From Bacteroidota bacterium (GTDB taxonomy: Bacteria; Bacteroidota; Bacteroidia; 2-12-FULL-35-15), in NCBI GenBank assembly GCA_025963775.1, contig JAOQAD010000040.1, forward strand, positions 124,001 to 188,000: a stretch of 64,000 nt of DNA, written 5' to 3'. This document shows, piece after piece, positions 16,705-25,358 of this stretch. The notes under the pieces were generated by a model. The model did no database searches. It saw only the letters and a program-made list of their open reading frames with translations, and had not been told where the DNA came from. Position 1 is the stretch's first letter, and the number at the start of each line of letters is the position of its first letter. Both the position numbers and the translations under genes were made by a program.

Positions 16705-19239
16705 TTAATAGGTATCGACTAAGGATTTGATAATGATTTTCTTTTCCAGCTTCCTGATGTGTACATTCTTCGGAAGGTAAATGGTTTTTTCTTCACCGGG
16801 AAGAAGGTCAAAAAAGTTATCGCTCAGGTGAACGGATTCGCCTTTGATGCGGATGTAAACATCTTTTATCAGTACATCGGAACTGATGGAAATGCACTGT
16901 ACATTTTCGCAGGTAGGTTTAAAAACACTGATCAGCGGCCTTTTCAGGGTCAGCTCCTTTGGCTTCACAAAATAATGCATGTTCTTTATATCAGACATAT
17001 AGCTGTCGACCGTTCGCAATGAAGACCTCAGCACCACATTGTTTTTATTGAAATGACCGGAGATATTTTTGTCAAACTTAAAATACACCTTGCTTGAACC
17101 CGCATTTATATCCACGGGAAGATAACTGAACCATAACAGGTTCCCGTCGAAATCAAACAGTTCCACAGCCAGCTCGGCTTTCACATTTTTTATCCTGTCG
17201 GAGATGATGTACACTTCGCATGAATCTTCTTTTTCATTCACGGAGATCATGAGGTCGCGGAAATCCCTTTTCACTTCGTATTGCAATGCTTTCCAGCTGC
17301 CGTAATAATCGCTGCTGCTCCAGGAGGTCACCGGCCAGCAGTCGTTCAGCTGCCAGTACATCGTTCCCATGCAATAAGGCTTTGCCCTTCGGTGTGCTTC
17401 AATGGCGATCTTCATGCCTCTTGCCTGCAGCAGCTGTGAAACGTAAACATAATTTTCAAAGCCGGCAGGGACTTTATAATCGCGCTCCATGTACGTACGA
17501 ATGGTTTCATAACCTGTGGGATGTTTCTGATGCGCCTTGAATGCGAGCGAATCAACTACACCGGAAACATACACTCCCATTTTTTCGAAACCGTCCATGT
17601 CCGGCATTCCCTGGAAGCCGTATTCAGACATAAACCTTCCTGTTTTCTGCTTGTACACTTCGGAAGGCTGCATTCCCCACCAAACTCCCCAGTAATGCGA
17701 ATCACCTCCGAGCAGGCTTTCCTTATGTCCCCAGCCAATAGAAGGAGATGAAGGCCAGTATGGACGTTCCGGGTCATAGATCTTAAACATGTCCTTTAAC
17801 AGGTTATTGAACAGGAGATCATAATCCCGCGCGATCTTTGCAGAATCATTCAATGAATAGTTATACTGTTTCTGCCAGCCCCAGTTCTTCCAGCCTTCAT
17901 CGCTCTCGTTATTGCCGCACCATAGTGCAAGGCTCGGATGATTCCTCAGGCGCTTCACCTGCTGCTCCACTTCCCCGGCCACATTCTTTATAAAACGGTT
18001 ATCGCCGGGATACATGGCGCAGGCAAACATTAAGTCCTGCCACACGAGGATGCCGTTCTTATCGCAGGCCGTGTAAAATTCATCTTCTCCGTAAACACCG
18101 CCGCCCCACACACGCAGCATGTTCATGTTCGACTCTTTTGCATCGAGCACTATCTTCTCATACGCATTACCTTTTATGCGGGGAAGGAAATTATCCGGTG
18201 GAATGTAATTCGCCCCTTTTATGAAAACCGGAATGCCATTCAGCTTAAAATAAAAAGAAGCTCCGATGGAATCTTTCTCCTGTACCAGCTCCAGCGTGCG
18301 CAGCCCGATGGTTGTGCTCTTAGAATCGAGAAAGCGGGAATCGTAGGAAAGGTCGATCGAAAAGCCATAGGTCACAGGAAAGCCGAGATCGTTTGTCCAC
18401 CAGCGCTGTGGCTGCTTCACCGTGTAAAAGATCGAATAGGCGGCAATGCCTTTTTCGAGTTTAATCTTCCTGGTACGTTGTCCCGAGATGTCGAGCGTAT
18501 GCGAATAGGTAATATCGATGTATGCCGAGTTATCGATCTCGCTCTCGATCTCGCAGATGAATTCGAGCTCGGCGACTGAATCGGACAATGAATGCTGGAT
18601 GCATTGTACATTAAGAATTCTTGCATCTTCCCAGGAAACGAGCTTCATGCTTTTCCAGATGCCGCAGGTCACATAACGCGGCCCCCAGTCCCAACCATAC
18701 TGGTATTGGGCCTTGCGCGTAAATACTTTTTCATCGCCGGGCAATGTGTAGGGAAGCTTCGCTGCTTCTGCCCTGCCTTTTTTCACTGCCGAATGAAAAA
18801 TGACCCGCAGCTCATTTTTTCCTTCGCGTACAAAAGGCTTTACATTTACATCCCAGGAGCGGAACATGTTATCGGCGGAGAGAATGAGCGAGTCATTCAA
18901 AAAAACATCCGCATACGTATCCAAGCCGTCACATTGAAGTTCGATGTGCTTTTTTTTCAGCTCTTTTTCTGAAACCTTAAAAGTTGTTTTGTATTCCCAG
19001 TCCTCATTTTCGATCCACTGCAATTGCTTTTCATCAGCACCGGCAAAAGGATCAGGAATGAGCTTATTTTTAAAAAGGTCGGTGTGAACGGTTCCCGGGA
19101 CTGTTGCCGGGTGCCAGGCCTCATCGCCCATCTTCCTGAACTTCCAGTGCTGCCCGTCGAGGCTTCTTTCCAGCTTTTGCGCAAATGCAAAAAACGGGGC
19201 TAAAAAAAGAAATGTATATATGAGGAATGATCTGCTCAA
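16705..19239 (-). CDS. GH2 family beta-mannosidase
   Basis: An 844-residue secreted glycosidase. Signal peptide (FLFLAPFFAFAQ), GH2 sugar-binding domain (EAWHPATVPGTVHTDL), immunoglobulin-like domain, then a TIM barrel with the acid/base Glu445 in WCGNNES and the nucleophile Glu539 in MSEYGFQGMPD. The MYWQLNDCWPVTSWSS motif near 640 is typical of beta-mannosidases rather than beta-galactosidases. It should cut the Man-beta-1,4-GlcNAc bond of the N-glycan core. The only possible start is TTG at 19239: a stop lies a few codons upstream in frame and the next ATG would destroy the signal peptide. That TTG overlaps the CutC stop as TTGA, so translation is probably coupled. Confidence 0.93.
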   Translation of the reverse strand: MSRSFLIYTFLFLAPFFAFAQKLERSLDGQHWKFRKMGDEAWHPATVPGTVHTDLFKNKLIPDPFAGADEKQLQWIENEDWEYKTTFKVSEKELKKKHIELQCDGLDTYADVFLNDSLILSADNMFRSWDVNVKPFVREGKNELRVIFHSAVKKGRAEAAKLPYTLPGDEKVFTRKAQYQYGWDWGPRYVTCGIWKSMKLVSWEDARILNVQCIQHSLSDSVAELEFICEIESEIDNSAYIDITYSHTLDISGQRTRKIKLEKGIAAYSIFYTVKQPQRWWTNDLGFPVTYGFSIDLSYDSRFLDSKSTTIGLRTLELVQEKDSIGASFYFKLNGIPVFIKGANYIPPDNFLPRIKGNAYEKIVLDAKESNMNMLRVWGGGVYGEDEFYTACDKNGILVWQDLMFACAMYPGDNRFIKNVAGEVEQQVKRLRNHPSLALWCGNNESDEGWKNWGWQKQYNYSLNDSAKIARDYDLLFNNLLKDMFKIYDPERPYWPSSPSIGWGHKESLLGGDSHYWGVWWGMQPSEVYKQKTGRFMSEYGFQGMPDMDGFEKMGVYVSGVVDSLAFKAHQKHPTGYETIRTYMERDYKVPAGFENYVYVSQLLQARGMKIAIEAHRRAKPYCMGTMYWQLNDCWPVTSWSSSDYYGSWKALQYEVKRDFRDLMISVNEKEDSCEVYIISDRIKNVKAELAVELFDFDGNLLWFSYLPVDINAGSSKVYFKFDKNISGHFNKNNVVLRSSLRTVDSYMSDIKNMHYFVKPKELTLKRPLISVFKPTCENVQCISISSDVLIKDVYIRIKGESVHLSDNFFDLLPGEEKTIYLPKNVHIRKLEKKIIIKSLVDTY

Positions 19240-19907
19240 CGTAATTTTTCTTTCAGGAGTTTAATTTCTTTCTGATCAGCGATGCCGCTCTTATCAGTGA
19301 TTGCAGAGGAATGATAAAAGACAGCGTTTGTATTTTTCAATGCTGTGATCGTCGCAGAGCGGATGCCGCCGCCGGGCATCACCGTGATCCGGTTCTTTGC
19401 ATCCTGCACGAGACAGGCCAATAAGGCAATACCTTCATTTGCCACTGCTGCTTTCCCGGATGTGAGGATGGTACGGAAACCACAGGCGATCACATCTTCC
19501 ATTGCTTTGAAAGGGTCAGGCGCGAGGTCAAAAGCACGGTGAAAAGTGCAGCTCAGCGGATCTGCCAATCGCACCAGCTCCATGTTGCGCTGTTTATCTA
19601 TGGTTCCGTTTTCATTCAACATTCCGAAAACAAAACCGTCCACTTTCATTCTTTTTATAAAGCTGATCTCCTGCTTCATCTGTTCAAATTCCTTATCAGT
19701 ATAAACAAAATCGCCGCCTCTCGGCCGGATCATAATGAACAAAGGAATTTCAATTTCCTTTCTTACTTTTTCAATCTCCAGGATTCCCGGCGTGATGCCG
19801 CCTGCGGCAAAGTCATCGCACAGCTCAACCCTGTCGGCACCGGCAGCCTGCGCAACGACTGCAGATTCCGCATTAAAGCAGGCTATTTCAAGAAAATTTC
19901 TTTTCAT
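19236..19907 (-). CDS. cutC: CutC family TIM-barrel protein
   Basis: A 223-residue cytoplasmic protein matching CutC over its whole length: LEIACFNAESAVVAQAAGADRVELC at the start, PLFIMIRPRGGDFVY, the FGML segment, CTFHRAFD and the phosphate-loop-like VMPGGGIRS. CutC was named for copper homeostasis in E. coli, but a direct copper role has been disputed and the fold is that of a metabolic enzyme. Here it sits between glycosylasparaginase (9-bp gap) and beta-mannosidase (4-base overlap) in an N-glycan operon, which suggests a job in sugar metabolism rather than copper. The biochemical activity is not known. Confidence 0.92.
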   Translation of the reverse strand: MKRNFLEIACFNAESAVVAQAAGADRVELCDDFAAGGITPGILEIEKVRKEIEIPLFIMIRPRGGDFVYTDKEFEQMKQEISFIKRMKVDGFVFGMLNENGTIDKQRNMELVRLADPLSCTFHRAFDLAPDPFKAMEDVIACGFRTILTSGKAAVANEGIALLACLVQDAKNRITVMPGGGIRSATITALKNTNAVFYHSSAITDKSGIADQKEIKLLKEKLR

Positions 19908-19916
19908 TGAAGAATG

Positions 19917-20906
19917 TTATTTCAAATGATAATCCGCATCGATGAGGCGGTTTCCTGTTGCATCGCACACTGCATAATTGAATCCCGACTGCACACAATA
20001 TGAGCCGTAGTCGCCGTTTTTGTTCAATGCAATAAATCCAACCTGGATGTCTTTTAATTCTTTCTTACGCACCTTCATTAATTTCACTACGCGGTTCACA
20101 GCTTCTGTGCAGGCATCGGTTGGCGATTTCCCCTGCCTCATCAGCTCCACCACGAGATGGCAGCCTGCAATGCGGATCACTTCTTCTCCATGCCCTGTTG
20201 CCGTTGCCGCACCGGTCTCGTTATCGACATACAAACCTGCACCGATGATCGGCGAATCACCGACACGTCCGTGCATCTTGTACGCCATACCGCTGGTGGT
20301 GCAGGCTCCCGATAAATTTCCATTTTCATCCAGTGCGATCATGCCAATGGTATCGTGATTTTCAATATTTACGACAGGCTTATAGTTGCTGGATCTCAGC
20401 CATTCTTTCCATTCCTTCTCCGATTCTTCCACCAGCAGGTTTTCCTTTTTAAAACCCTGCGATAAAGCAAACTGCAAAGCGCCTTCGCCCACGAGCATCA
20501 CATGTGGTGTTTTTTCCATCACGGCGCGTGCCACAGAAACCGGGTGTTTTATGAATTCAAGCGCTGCCACCGAACCGATGTTCGCAAACTCATCCATGAT
20601 GCAGGCATCCAGCGTTACCTTTCCATCACGGTCGGGCCGGCCACCATAGCCCACGCTTCTTTCTGCCGGATCTGCCTCAGGCACCATTACACCTGCTTCC
20701 ACAGCATCCAGCGCCCTTCCCTTGTTCTTTAAGACCGTCCATGCAGCCTCATTGGCCTGGATGCCGAACTTCCAGGTGGAGATCACAATAGGCTTTTTTA
20801 CTTCTTTTCCTGCTTTGTTATTTACTTCTGCAGAGATTTTCGAATTGGCAAGCAATGCCGTAGCTGCCAGTGCCGATGTTTTTATAAAATTTCTCCTGTC
20901 GCTCAT
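19917..20906 (-). CDS. N4-(beta-N-acetylglucosaminyl)-L-asparaginase (glycosylasparaginase)
   Basis: A 329-residue Ntn-hydrolase of the glycosylasparaginase family. It is made as a precursor and cleaves itself before Thr186 (NHDTIGMI), which becomes the nucleophile. The substrate-pocket signatures GRVGDSPIIGAGLYVDN and GHGEEVIR are present. It hydrolyses the GlcNAc-Asn bond left after N-glycoprotein digestion, freeing aspartate and aminosugar. The N-terminus SDRRNFIKTSALAATALLA has a twin-arginine motif and hydrophobic stretch, so export through Tat to the periplasm is likely. It has 6- and 9-bp gaps to its operon neighbours GH20 and CutC. Confidence 0.95.
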   Translation of the reverse strand: MSDRRNFIKTSALAATALLANSKISAEVNNKAGKEVKKPIVISTWKFGIQANEAAWTVLKNKGRALDAVEAGVMVPEADPAERSVGYGGRPDRDGKVTLDACIMDEFANIGSVAALEFIKHPVSVARAVMEKTPHVMLVGEGALQFALSQGFKKENLLVEESEKEWKEWLRSSNYKPVVNIENHDTIGMIALDENGNLSGACTTSGMAYKMHGRVGDSPIIGAGLYVDNETGAATATGHGEEVIRIAGCHLVVELMRQGKSPTDACTEAVNRVVKLMKVRKKELKDIQVGFIALNKNGDYGSYCVQSGFNYAVCDATGNRLIDADYHLK

Positions 20907-20912
20907 GTTCGC

Positions 20913-22541
20913 TTAGTTTTGAGTGATCACATGCTTTGCATAATTCACATTCATGCGGTCGAGTAATTTTGAATGGATCTTTAACCGCGCAATGAATTTT
21001 TTGTAATCCTTGTTTTCAGGTTTTGTCCAGAGCGCTTCAGAAAGCGCTGCCATCCGCGGCATCGACATGTACTCCAGGTGCCTGAAATCGACAATGTATT
21101 CTGTCCATACATTTCCCTGCGCACCCAAAATATATTTTTGCTCAAAGGGCTCAAGCGACTTTGGCGCAGGATCATAATTATAAACGGAATCAACAGGATT
21201 GAAGCCGCCGATCGCTATCGGTTCGTTCGTCCTGTCCTTTACCTGGTAATGATCAAAATAGCAGGGCTTTCCCGGGCTCATCACCACGTAATGCTCCTGC
21301 TTCGCCGCAGCTATACCGCCTTGTGTGCCTCTCCAGCTCATCACGGAAGCATTCGGCGCCAGGCCACCTTCGAGGATCTCATCCCAACCGATAATTTTCC
21401 TGCCTTTGGAATTAATGAACTTTTCAATACGGGTGATGAAATAGCTTTGCAGCTGATGCTCATCCTTCAGCTTTTCATCTTTGATCCTCTGCTGGCATTT
21501 CGGGCATTTTTCCCAGCGCACTTTCGGGCATTCATCTCCGCCAATGTGGATGTACTGTCCGGGAAACAGGTCCATCACTTCGGTAAGTATGTTTTCAAGA
21601 AATGCATAGGCGCTGTCGTTGCCCGCGCAATACACATCGTCAGAAACGCCCCATGTGGTATAGGTCTCAAAAGGCCCTCCCGTGCATGAGTACTGCGGAT
21701 AGGCTGCAAGCGCCGCAAGCGAATGCCCGGGCATTTCAATTTCGGGAACGATGGTGATGTGCTGCTTTCCGGCATACGCTACGATCTCGCGGATATCGTC
21801 CTGCGAATAAAATCCGCCATAAGGCGTGTTATCATATTTCACATCCTTCAGCGGCTTTCCCCTGCTGTCGACCGGTTTCCCGATGATCGTTTCTTTCCGC
21901 TGCGAAGAGACCTGCGTCAGCAATGGATATTTTTTAATTTCTATCCTCCATCCCTGGTCATCCGTAAGGTGCCAGTGAAATGTATTCATCTTGTACATTG
22001 CGAGGTAATCGATGTATTTTTTCACTTCTTCCTTTGTAAAAAAGTGACGGCTGCAATCGAGGTGCATGCCGCGCCATTTGTAGCGGGGCGCATCAAACAC
22101 CTGCAGGCAGGGAACAAGCAGGCGCCTGCTCTTTTCAAGGGGCAACAGCTGGATGAGCGACTGCACAGCATAAAAGGAACCGGCAGCAGCATTCGATTTG
22201 ATCGTAACCCCTTTCTTCGTGATCTTCAGGTCGTAATATTCGGGATCAAGCTCTGAAGGATTGCTGGAAAGGATGCTCAGAAAAGAAATGAAATTTTTGA
22301 ACGGAGGATAATGCGAATCAATGATCACTTCGATACCGTAATTTTCCTTTAAATAATTCTTCAGGTAATTTGCTTCGAACACATTTTCACCTGCGACAAT
22401 TATCGTTGTATCCGACAAGGCAAATGCACCTCCTGTGAACGAAACATAATTCGGCTGCGGAATAATGGATGCCTGTTCACTTGTCTGCGCAAAGCAAACC
22501 TGTATTAAAAAAAATAATGCAATGCTGATCCTGATCTTCAT
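20913..22541 (-). CDS. GH20 family beta-N-acetylhexosaminidase
   Basis: A 542-residue secreted enzyme with signal peptide ending CFAQ, a GH20b N-terminal alpha/beta domain and a TIM barrel. The catalytic pair is Asp336-Glu337 in HIGGDECPK. Other family motifs are RGMHLDCSRHF, FHWHLTDDQGWRIEIKKYP and EIEMPGHSLAALAAYP. It removes terminal beta-linked GlcNAc or GalNAc by substrate-assisted catalysis. In this operon the likely target is GlcNAc on N-glycan antennae or in the chitobiose core. Its start is a single base after the stop of the SoxB-like gene region (22543), and it is followed by glycosylasparaginase after 6 bp. Confidence 0.95.
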   Translation of the reverse strand: MKIRISIALFFLIQVCFAQTSEQASIIPQPNYVSFTGGAFALSDTTIIVAGENVFEANYLKNYLKENYGIEVIIDSHYPPFKNFISFLSILSSNPSELDPEYYDLKITKKGVTIKSNAAAGSFYAVQSLIQLLPLEKSRRLLVPCLQVFDAPRYKWRGMHLDCSRHFFTKEEVKKYIDYLAMYKMNTFHWHLTDDQGWRIEIKKYPLLTQVSSQRKETIIGKPVDSRGKPLKDVKYDNTPYGGFYSQDDIREIVAYAGKQHITIVPEIEMPGHSLAALAAYPQYSCTGGPFETYTTWGVSDDVYCAGNDSAYAFLENILTEVMDLFPGQYIHIGGDECPKVRWEKCPKCQQRIKDEKLKDEHQLQSYFITRIEKFINSKGRKIIGWDEILEGGLAPNASVMSWRGTQGGIAAAKQEHYVVMSPGKPCYFDHYQVKDRTNEPIAIGGFNPVDSVYNYDPAPKSLEPFEQKYILGAQGNVWTEYIVDFRHLEYMSMPRMAALSEALWTKPENKDYKKFIARLKIHSKLLDRMNVNYAKHVITQN

Positions 22542-22542
22542 G

Positions 22543-24288
22543 TTACCTGAATTGATAGTTTACCCCTTTTACCTGTGTCAATAATGTTGATGCTGCATCT
22601 GTTGCAACGGCACGGCCTTCCAGCTCCGGAGCGATGGGCGAATGCTTTGCAAGGTATTCCTCCACTACTTCATGGACAAGAAAACCAAGCTTCCGCGTAT
22701 TCTTCACGTCCCTGATCCTGCAGAGCAGGCTTTCGGGATCGCCTTCCCTTTCGCAGGAAGCAACCTTGTAGATCTTTTCCAGCTCCAGCTTTTTTCCTTT
22801 AACCATGATCTCCCCGATGCGCTTTCCGGGCTCAGCGTCGATCGTGAATTTTATCTTCATTCCCTGGAAGCGCACCAGCCAGCCGCCGAGGCGCTTTGCA
22901 GGCTCCTTTGAAAAAACATTTTCCAGTTCCTTCTCGAGCCATTCGGTAATCTGCTTACCTGTAACATCGGCCATGATCGTATTGTTATTCCCCGGGATCA
23001 TGCTGTATAAATAATCGGAGGTGATCTCCGCCATGTTGTTGCTATCGGCAACAAGCGGCGGACAAAACCTGAATCCATTCGCAATGCTGATGTCAGGGTT
23101 GAACTTCCACATGAGCGCATCCGTGATCATGTTGTCCATCGGAGTTTCCAATACATAATACCGCATGAGCGTTGTTTTTGTTTTGCCGATCACGCGCTTC
23201 AGCTCTTTTTCATAAGGCTGGTAAGCTGTGGTGATGAGGCTTTTCATCTCTTCATCCGCAGCGTATTTTTCCGGGTCCACTTCCAGCAGCTCGTATGATT
23301 CCTCTTTTATCTTTCCGTCTTCGATCACGAGATCGAGCTTGCCGATGAAGGATGCGAATGCGCCGGGTTCTGTGACCTTTGCGTATTTTCCTGCCAGCGG
23401 CTCGCGGATGCGTTCATGTGTATCGGCGCCGAGAATGTAATCAACACCTTCCGCATATGGCTGCGAAGCAAGATCGAGCTGCTGCGTAAGCCCCATGTGC
23501 GACATCACAAAAACCATTTTGCATTGCTCCTGCTCTTTCAGCAGCTTCACATACTTTGCCAGGTTCTTTTCGGGAGCGCTGAAACGGATGCCTTTGTTGT
23601 AAGCTGGAGCCTGCCGGATGGGCGTCAGCGGATCGTTGTAGCCGATAAAGCCTATCTTGATCCCGGCGATGTAAAAAACGCTGTAAGGAGGAAACATAAG
23701 ATCACCCGCAGTATCATCGTTAAACATGTTGGCGCAGATCTTTTGTGCATTGTAGGCGCCCATGTCGTTCAGCAGCATTTGCTTTCCGTATACCACTTCC
23801 CAGTTGCCCGGCAATACAAGGTCATAGCCAAGGTTGTTCATCAGCGGGATCATGGCGCGGCCTTCCGATAAGGAAGCCAGTCCGCTGCCCTGGAAACAAT
23901 CGCCGCCATCGAGCAACAGCGTATTCGGATTTTGTTTCTTCAGCTCGCCGATCATTGTTTTCAAATGCGCAAAGCCGCCTCTTTTTTTGAAGACGGCTTT
24001 ATCATTCTCCCAGAAAAACTCATCATGCACATTCACCTGCCCGTGAATATCGCTTGTATGAAGCAGCGATAAATGCTGCACTTTTCCGCTCTTAATACTT
24101 TGACTTTTGAGGATCTCTTCCGCTTTTCCTTTTTCAGTGAGCGCATAAGCTGTAACAGGAGCAAGTCCCAGGCCGGCAGTTACCGCGCCCAGCCTGCGCA
24201 GAAAATCTTTCCGCGACAAGCCGTTTGTATCCACAGGGCTGCAGGAAGCACAGGCGCATTCACTTACATGTATCTTGTTCTGCTCCAT
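22543..24288 (-). CDS. SoxB-like metallophosphatase / 5'-nucleotidase family protein
   Basis: A 581-residue two-domain protein of the 5'-nucleotidase superfamily. Calcineurin-like metal motifs: LLHTSDIHGQV, LDGGDCFQG, LPGNWEVVYG, VMSHMG and GADTHER. The usual GNHE is GNWE, a change characteristic of the thiosulfohydrolase SoxB. The C-terminal 5'-nucleotidase domain contains ETPMDNMITDAL and PGNNNTIM. The N-terminus has a Cys-rich segment CACASC followed by SRKDFLRRLGAVTAGLGLA, a Tat-like signal with Arg-Lys in place of Arg-Arg. It lies 8 bp after a TsdA-like cytochrome, which favours a sulfur or redox role. A UshA-like nucleotide-sugar hydrolase is the alternative. Confidence 0.75.
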   Translation of the reverse strand: MEQNKIHVSECACASCSPVDTNGLSRKDFLRRLGAVTAGLGLAPVTAYALTEKGKAEEILKSQSIKSGKVQHLSLLHTSDIHGQVNVHDEFFWENDKAVFKKRGGFAHLKTMIGELKKQNPNTLLLDGGDCFQGSGLASLSEGRAMIPLMNNLGYDLVLPGNWEVVYGKQMLLNDMGAYNAQKICANMFNDDTAGDLMFPPYSVFYIAGIKIGFIGYNDPLTPIRQAPAYNKGIRFSAPEKNLAKYVKLLKEQEQCKMVFVMSHMGLTQQLDLASQPYAEGVDYILGADTHERIREPLAGKYAKVTEPGAFASFIGKLDLVIEDGKIKEESYELLEVDPEKYAADEEMKSLITTAYQPYEKELKRVIGKTKTTLMRYYVLETPMDNMITDALMWKFNPDISIANGFRFCPPLVADSNNMAEITSDYLYSMIPGNNNTIMADVTGKQITEWLEKELENVFSKEPAKRLGGWLVRFQGMKIKFTIDAEPGKRIGEIMVKGKKLELEKIYKVASCEREGDPESLLCRIRDVKNTRKLGFLVHEVVEEYLAKHSPIAPELEGRAVATDAASTLLTQVKGVNYQFR

Positions 24289-24296
24289 GGCCTTGT

Positions 24297-25358
24297 TTAT
24301 TTTGTCTTATGCTTCTTTTTAAACTCCGCGATAGGCGCGAAAGGCCCGTATTTATGCTGCTGCTCATCAAAGCTATCCGCATATGGCCCGAAAGGATGAT
24401 CCACCGACTTTCCTTCTATCTTCGGCCAATCCATGGAAAGGTCCTTTGCAGGCCTTTGCTGTGAATTCACATAAGCCGCAACATTCCAGGCTTCTTCGGC
24501 ACTCAGCTGCGGAGTATCGTAGCTTGCGCCGAAAGGCATATTCGACATCACATATCCTGCAAACCTTGACAGGCGGAACAATCCGGCGCCGGTGTTGTAG
24601 CTGTGGGAACCCCAGAGAGGAGGATATTGATAACTTACAAGGTCAGTATTCATTTTTCCGTCACCGCCTGCAGCATGGCAGGACTGGCATTTTTCAACAT
24701 ACACCATTTTTCCTTTTTCCGGATCAGCCGGATGATCCATGAACGCGAGATCAGTAATTCCGGCGCCTTTCGGCTTCTCTCCTTTTTTCACACCTTTTCC
24801 TAACCAAACGATGTATGCTTTGATCGCCTGCATTTCGCGGCTCATTGTATCCAGTGCTTTTCCGTTAAGGCTGCGCTCAAAACAATCGTTCACCCTCTTG
24901 TAAATGCTTTCTGTTTTTCCCGAACGCTCACGGAATTTAGGATAGGTGGATGCCACCGCGCTGTAATTATTTCCGAAAGGCTTTGTTCCTGCATCAAGAT
25001 GGCAGTTCTGGCAATTCATGCCGTTGCTGCTGTGCTGCACTTTTCCCTCAGGCCCGAGATAATAAGCAGTATTAGCGATCAGCGCCCTTCCGTAACGCAG
25101 CAGCTCTCCTTCAGCGCCGGCAGGAAAAGACAAAGTATCCGGCGCGATCCATACATCCGGTGCTGCAGGGACTTTTTCTTTTTTAGCAGGTGCAGGAGCA
25201 TCCGCAACAGCAACTTTTGAAGGAAGGAAGATCTCCGGGACACCGCAAAAATTCACATACACCAGCGCGGCAGCCAGCAGCATCAGGCAAATGATCACGT
25301 TGATGAGCTTAAAGACCACATCAAGCAATTTTTGTTCATTGTCTTTTTCGGGAACCAT
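24297..25358 (-). CDS. TsdA-like dihaem c-type cytochrome
   Basis: A 353-residue membrane-anchored cytochrome: one N-terminal helix (about 14-33), an Ala/Pro/Lys linker, then two haem domains. Haem 1 is bound at CQNCH and followed 39 residues later by Cys in RVNDCFERSLNGK; haem 2 is bound at CQSCH with Met in SNMPFG as probable ligand. His/Cys ligation of haem 1 and the NDCFERSxNGK segment are hallmarks of the thiosulfate dehydrogenase TsdA/SoxA group. Such enzymes oxidise thiosulfate to tetrathionate or reduce tetrathionate in the periplasm. Its ATG overlaps the ROK kinase stop by one base, placing it firmly in the glycan operon. The substrate in this organism is unproven. Confidence 0.78.
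   Translation of the reverse strand: MVPEKDNEQKLLDVVFKLINVIICLMLLAAALVYVNFCGVPEIFLPSKVAVADAPAPAKKEKVPAAPDVWIAPDTLSFPAGAEGELLRYGRALIANTAYYLGPEGKVQHSSNGMNCQNCHLDAGTKPFGNNYSAVASTYPKFRERSGKTESIYKRVNDCFERSLNGKALDTMSREMQAIKAYIVWLGKGVKKGEKPKGAGITDLAFMDHPADPEKGKMVYVEKCQSCHAAGGDGKMNTDLVSYQYPPLWGSHSYNTGAGLFRLSRFAGYVMSNMPFGASYDTPQLSAEEAWNVAAYVNSQQRPAKDLSMDWPKIEGKSVDHPFGPYADSFDEQQHKYGPFAPIAEFKKKHKTK

Noticed and set aside
21078-21689. A 203-codon open frame on the plus strand
   Set aside because: Antisense to the GH20 hexosaminidase active-site region.
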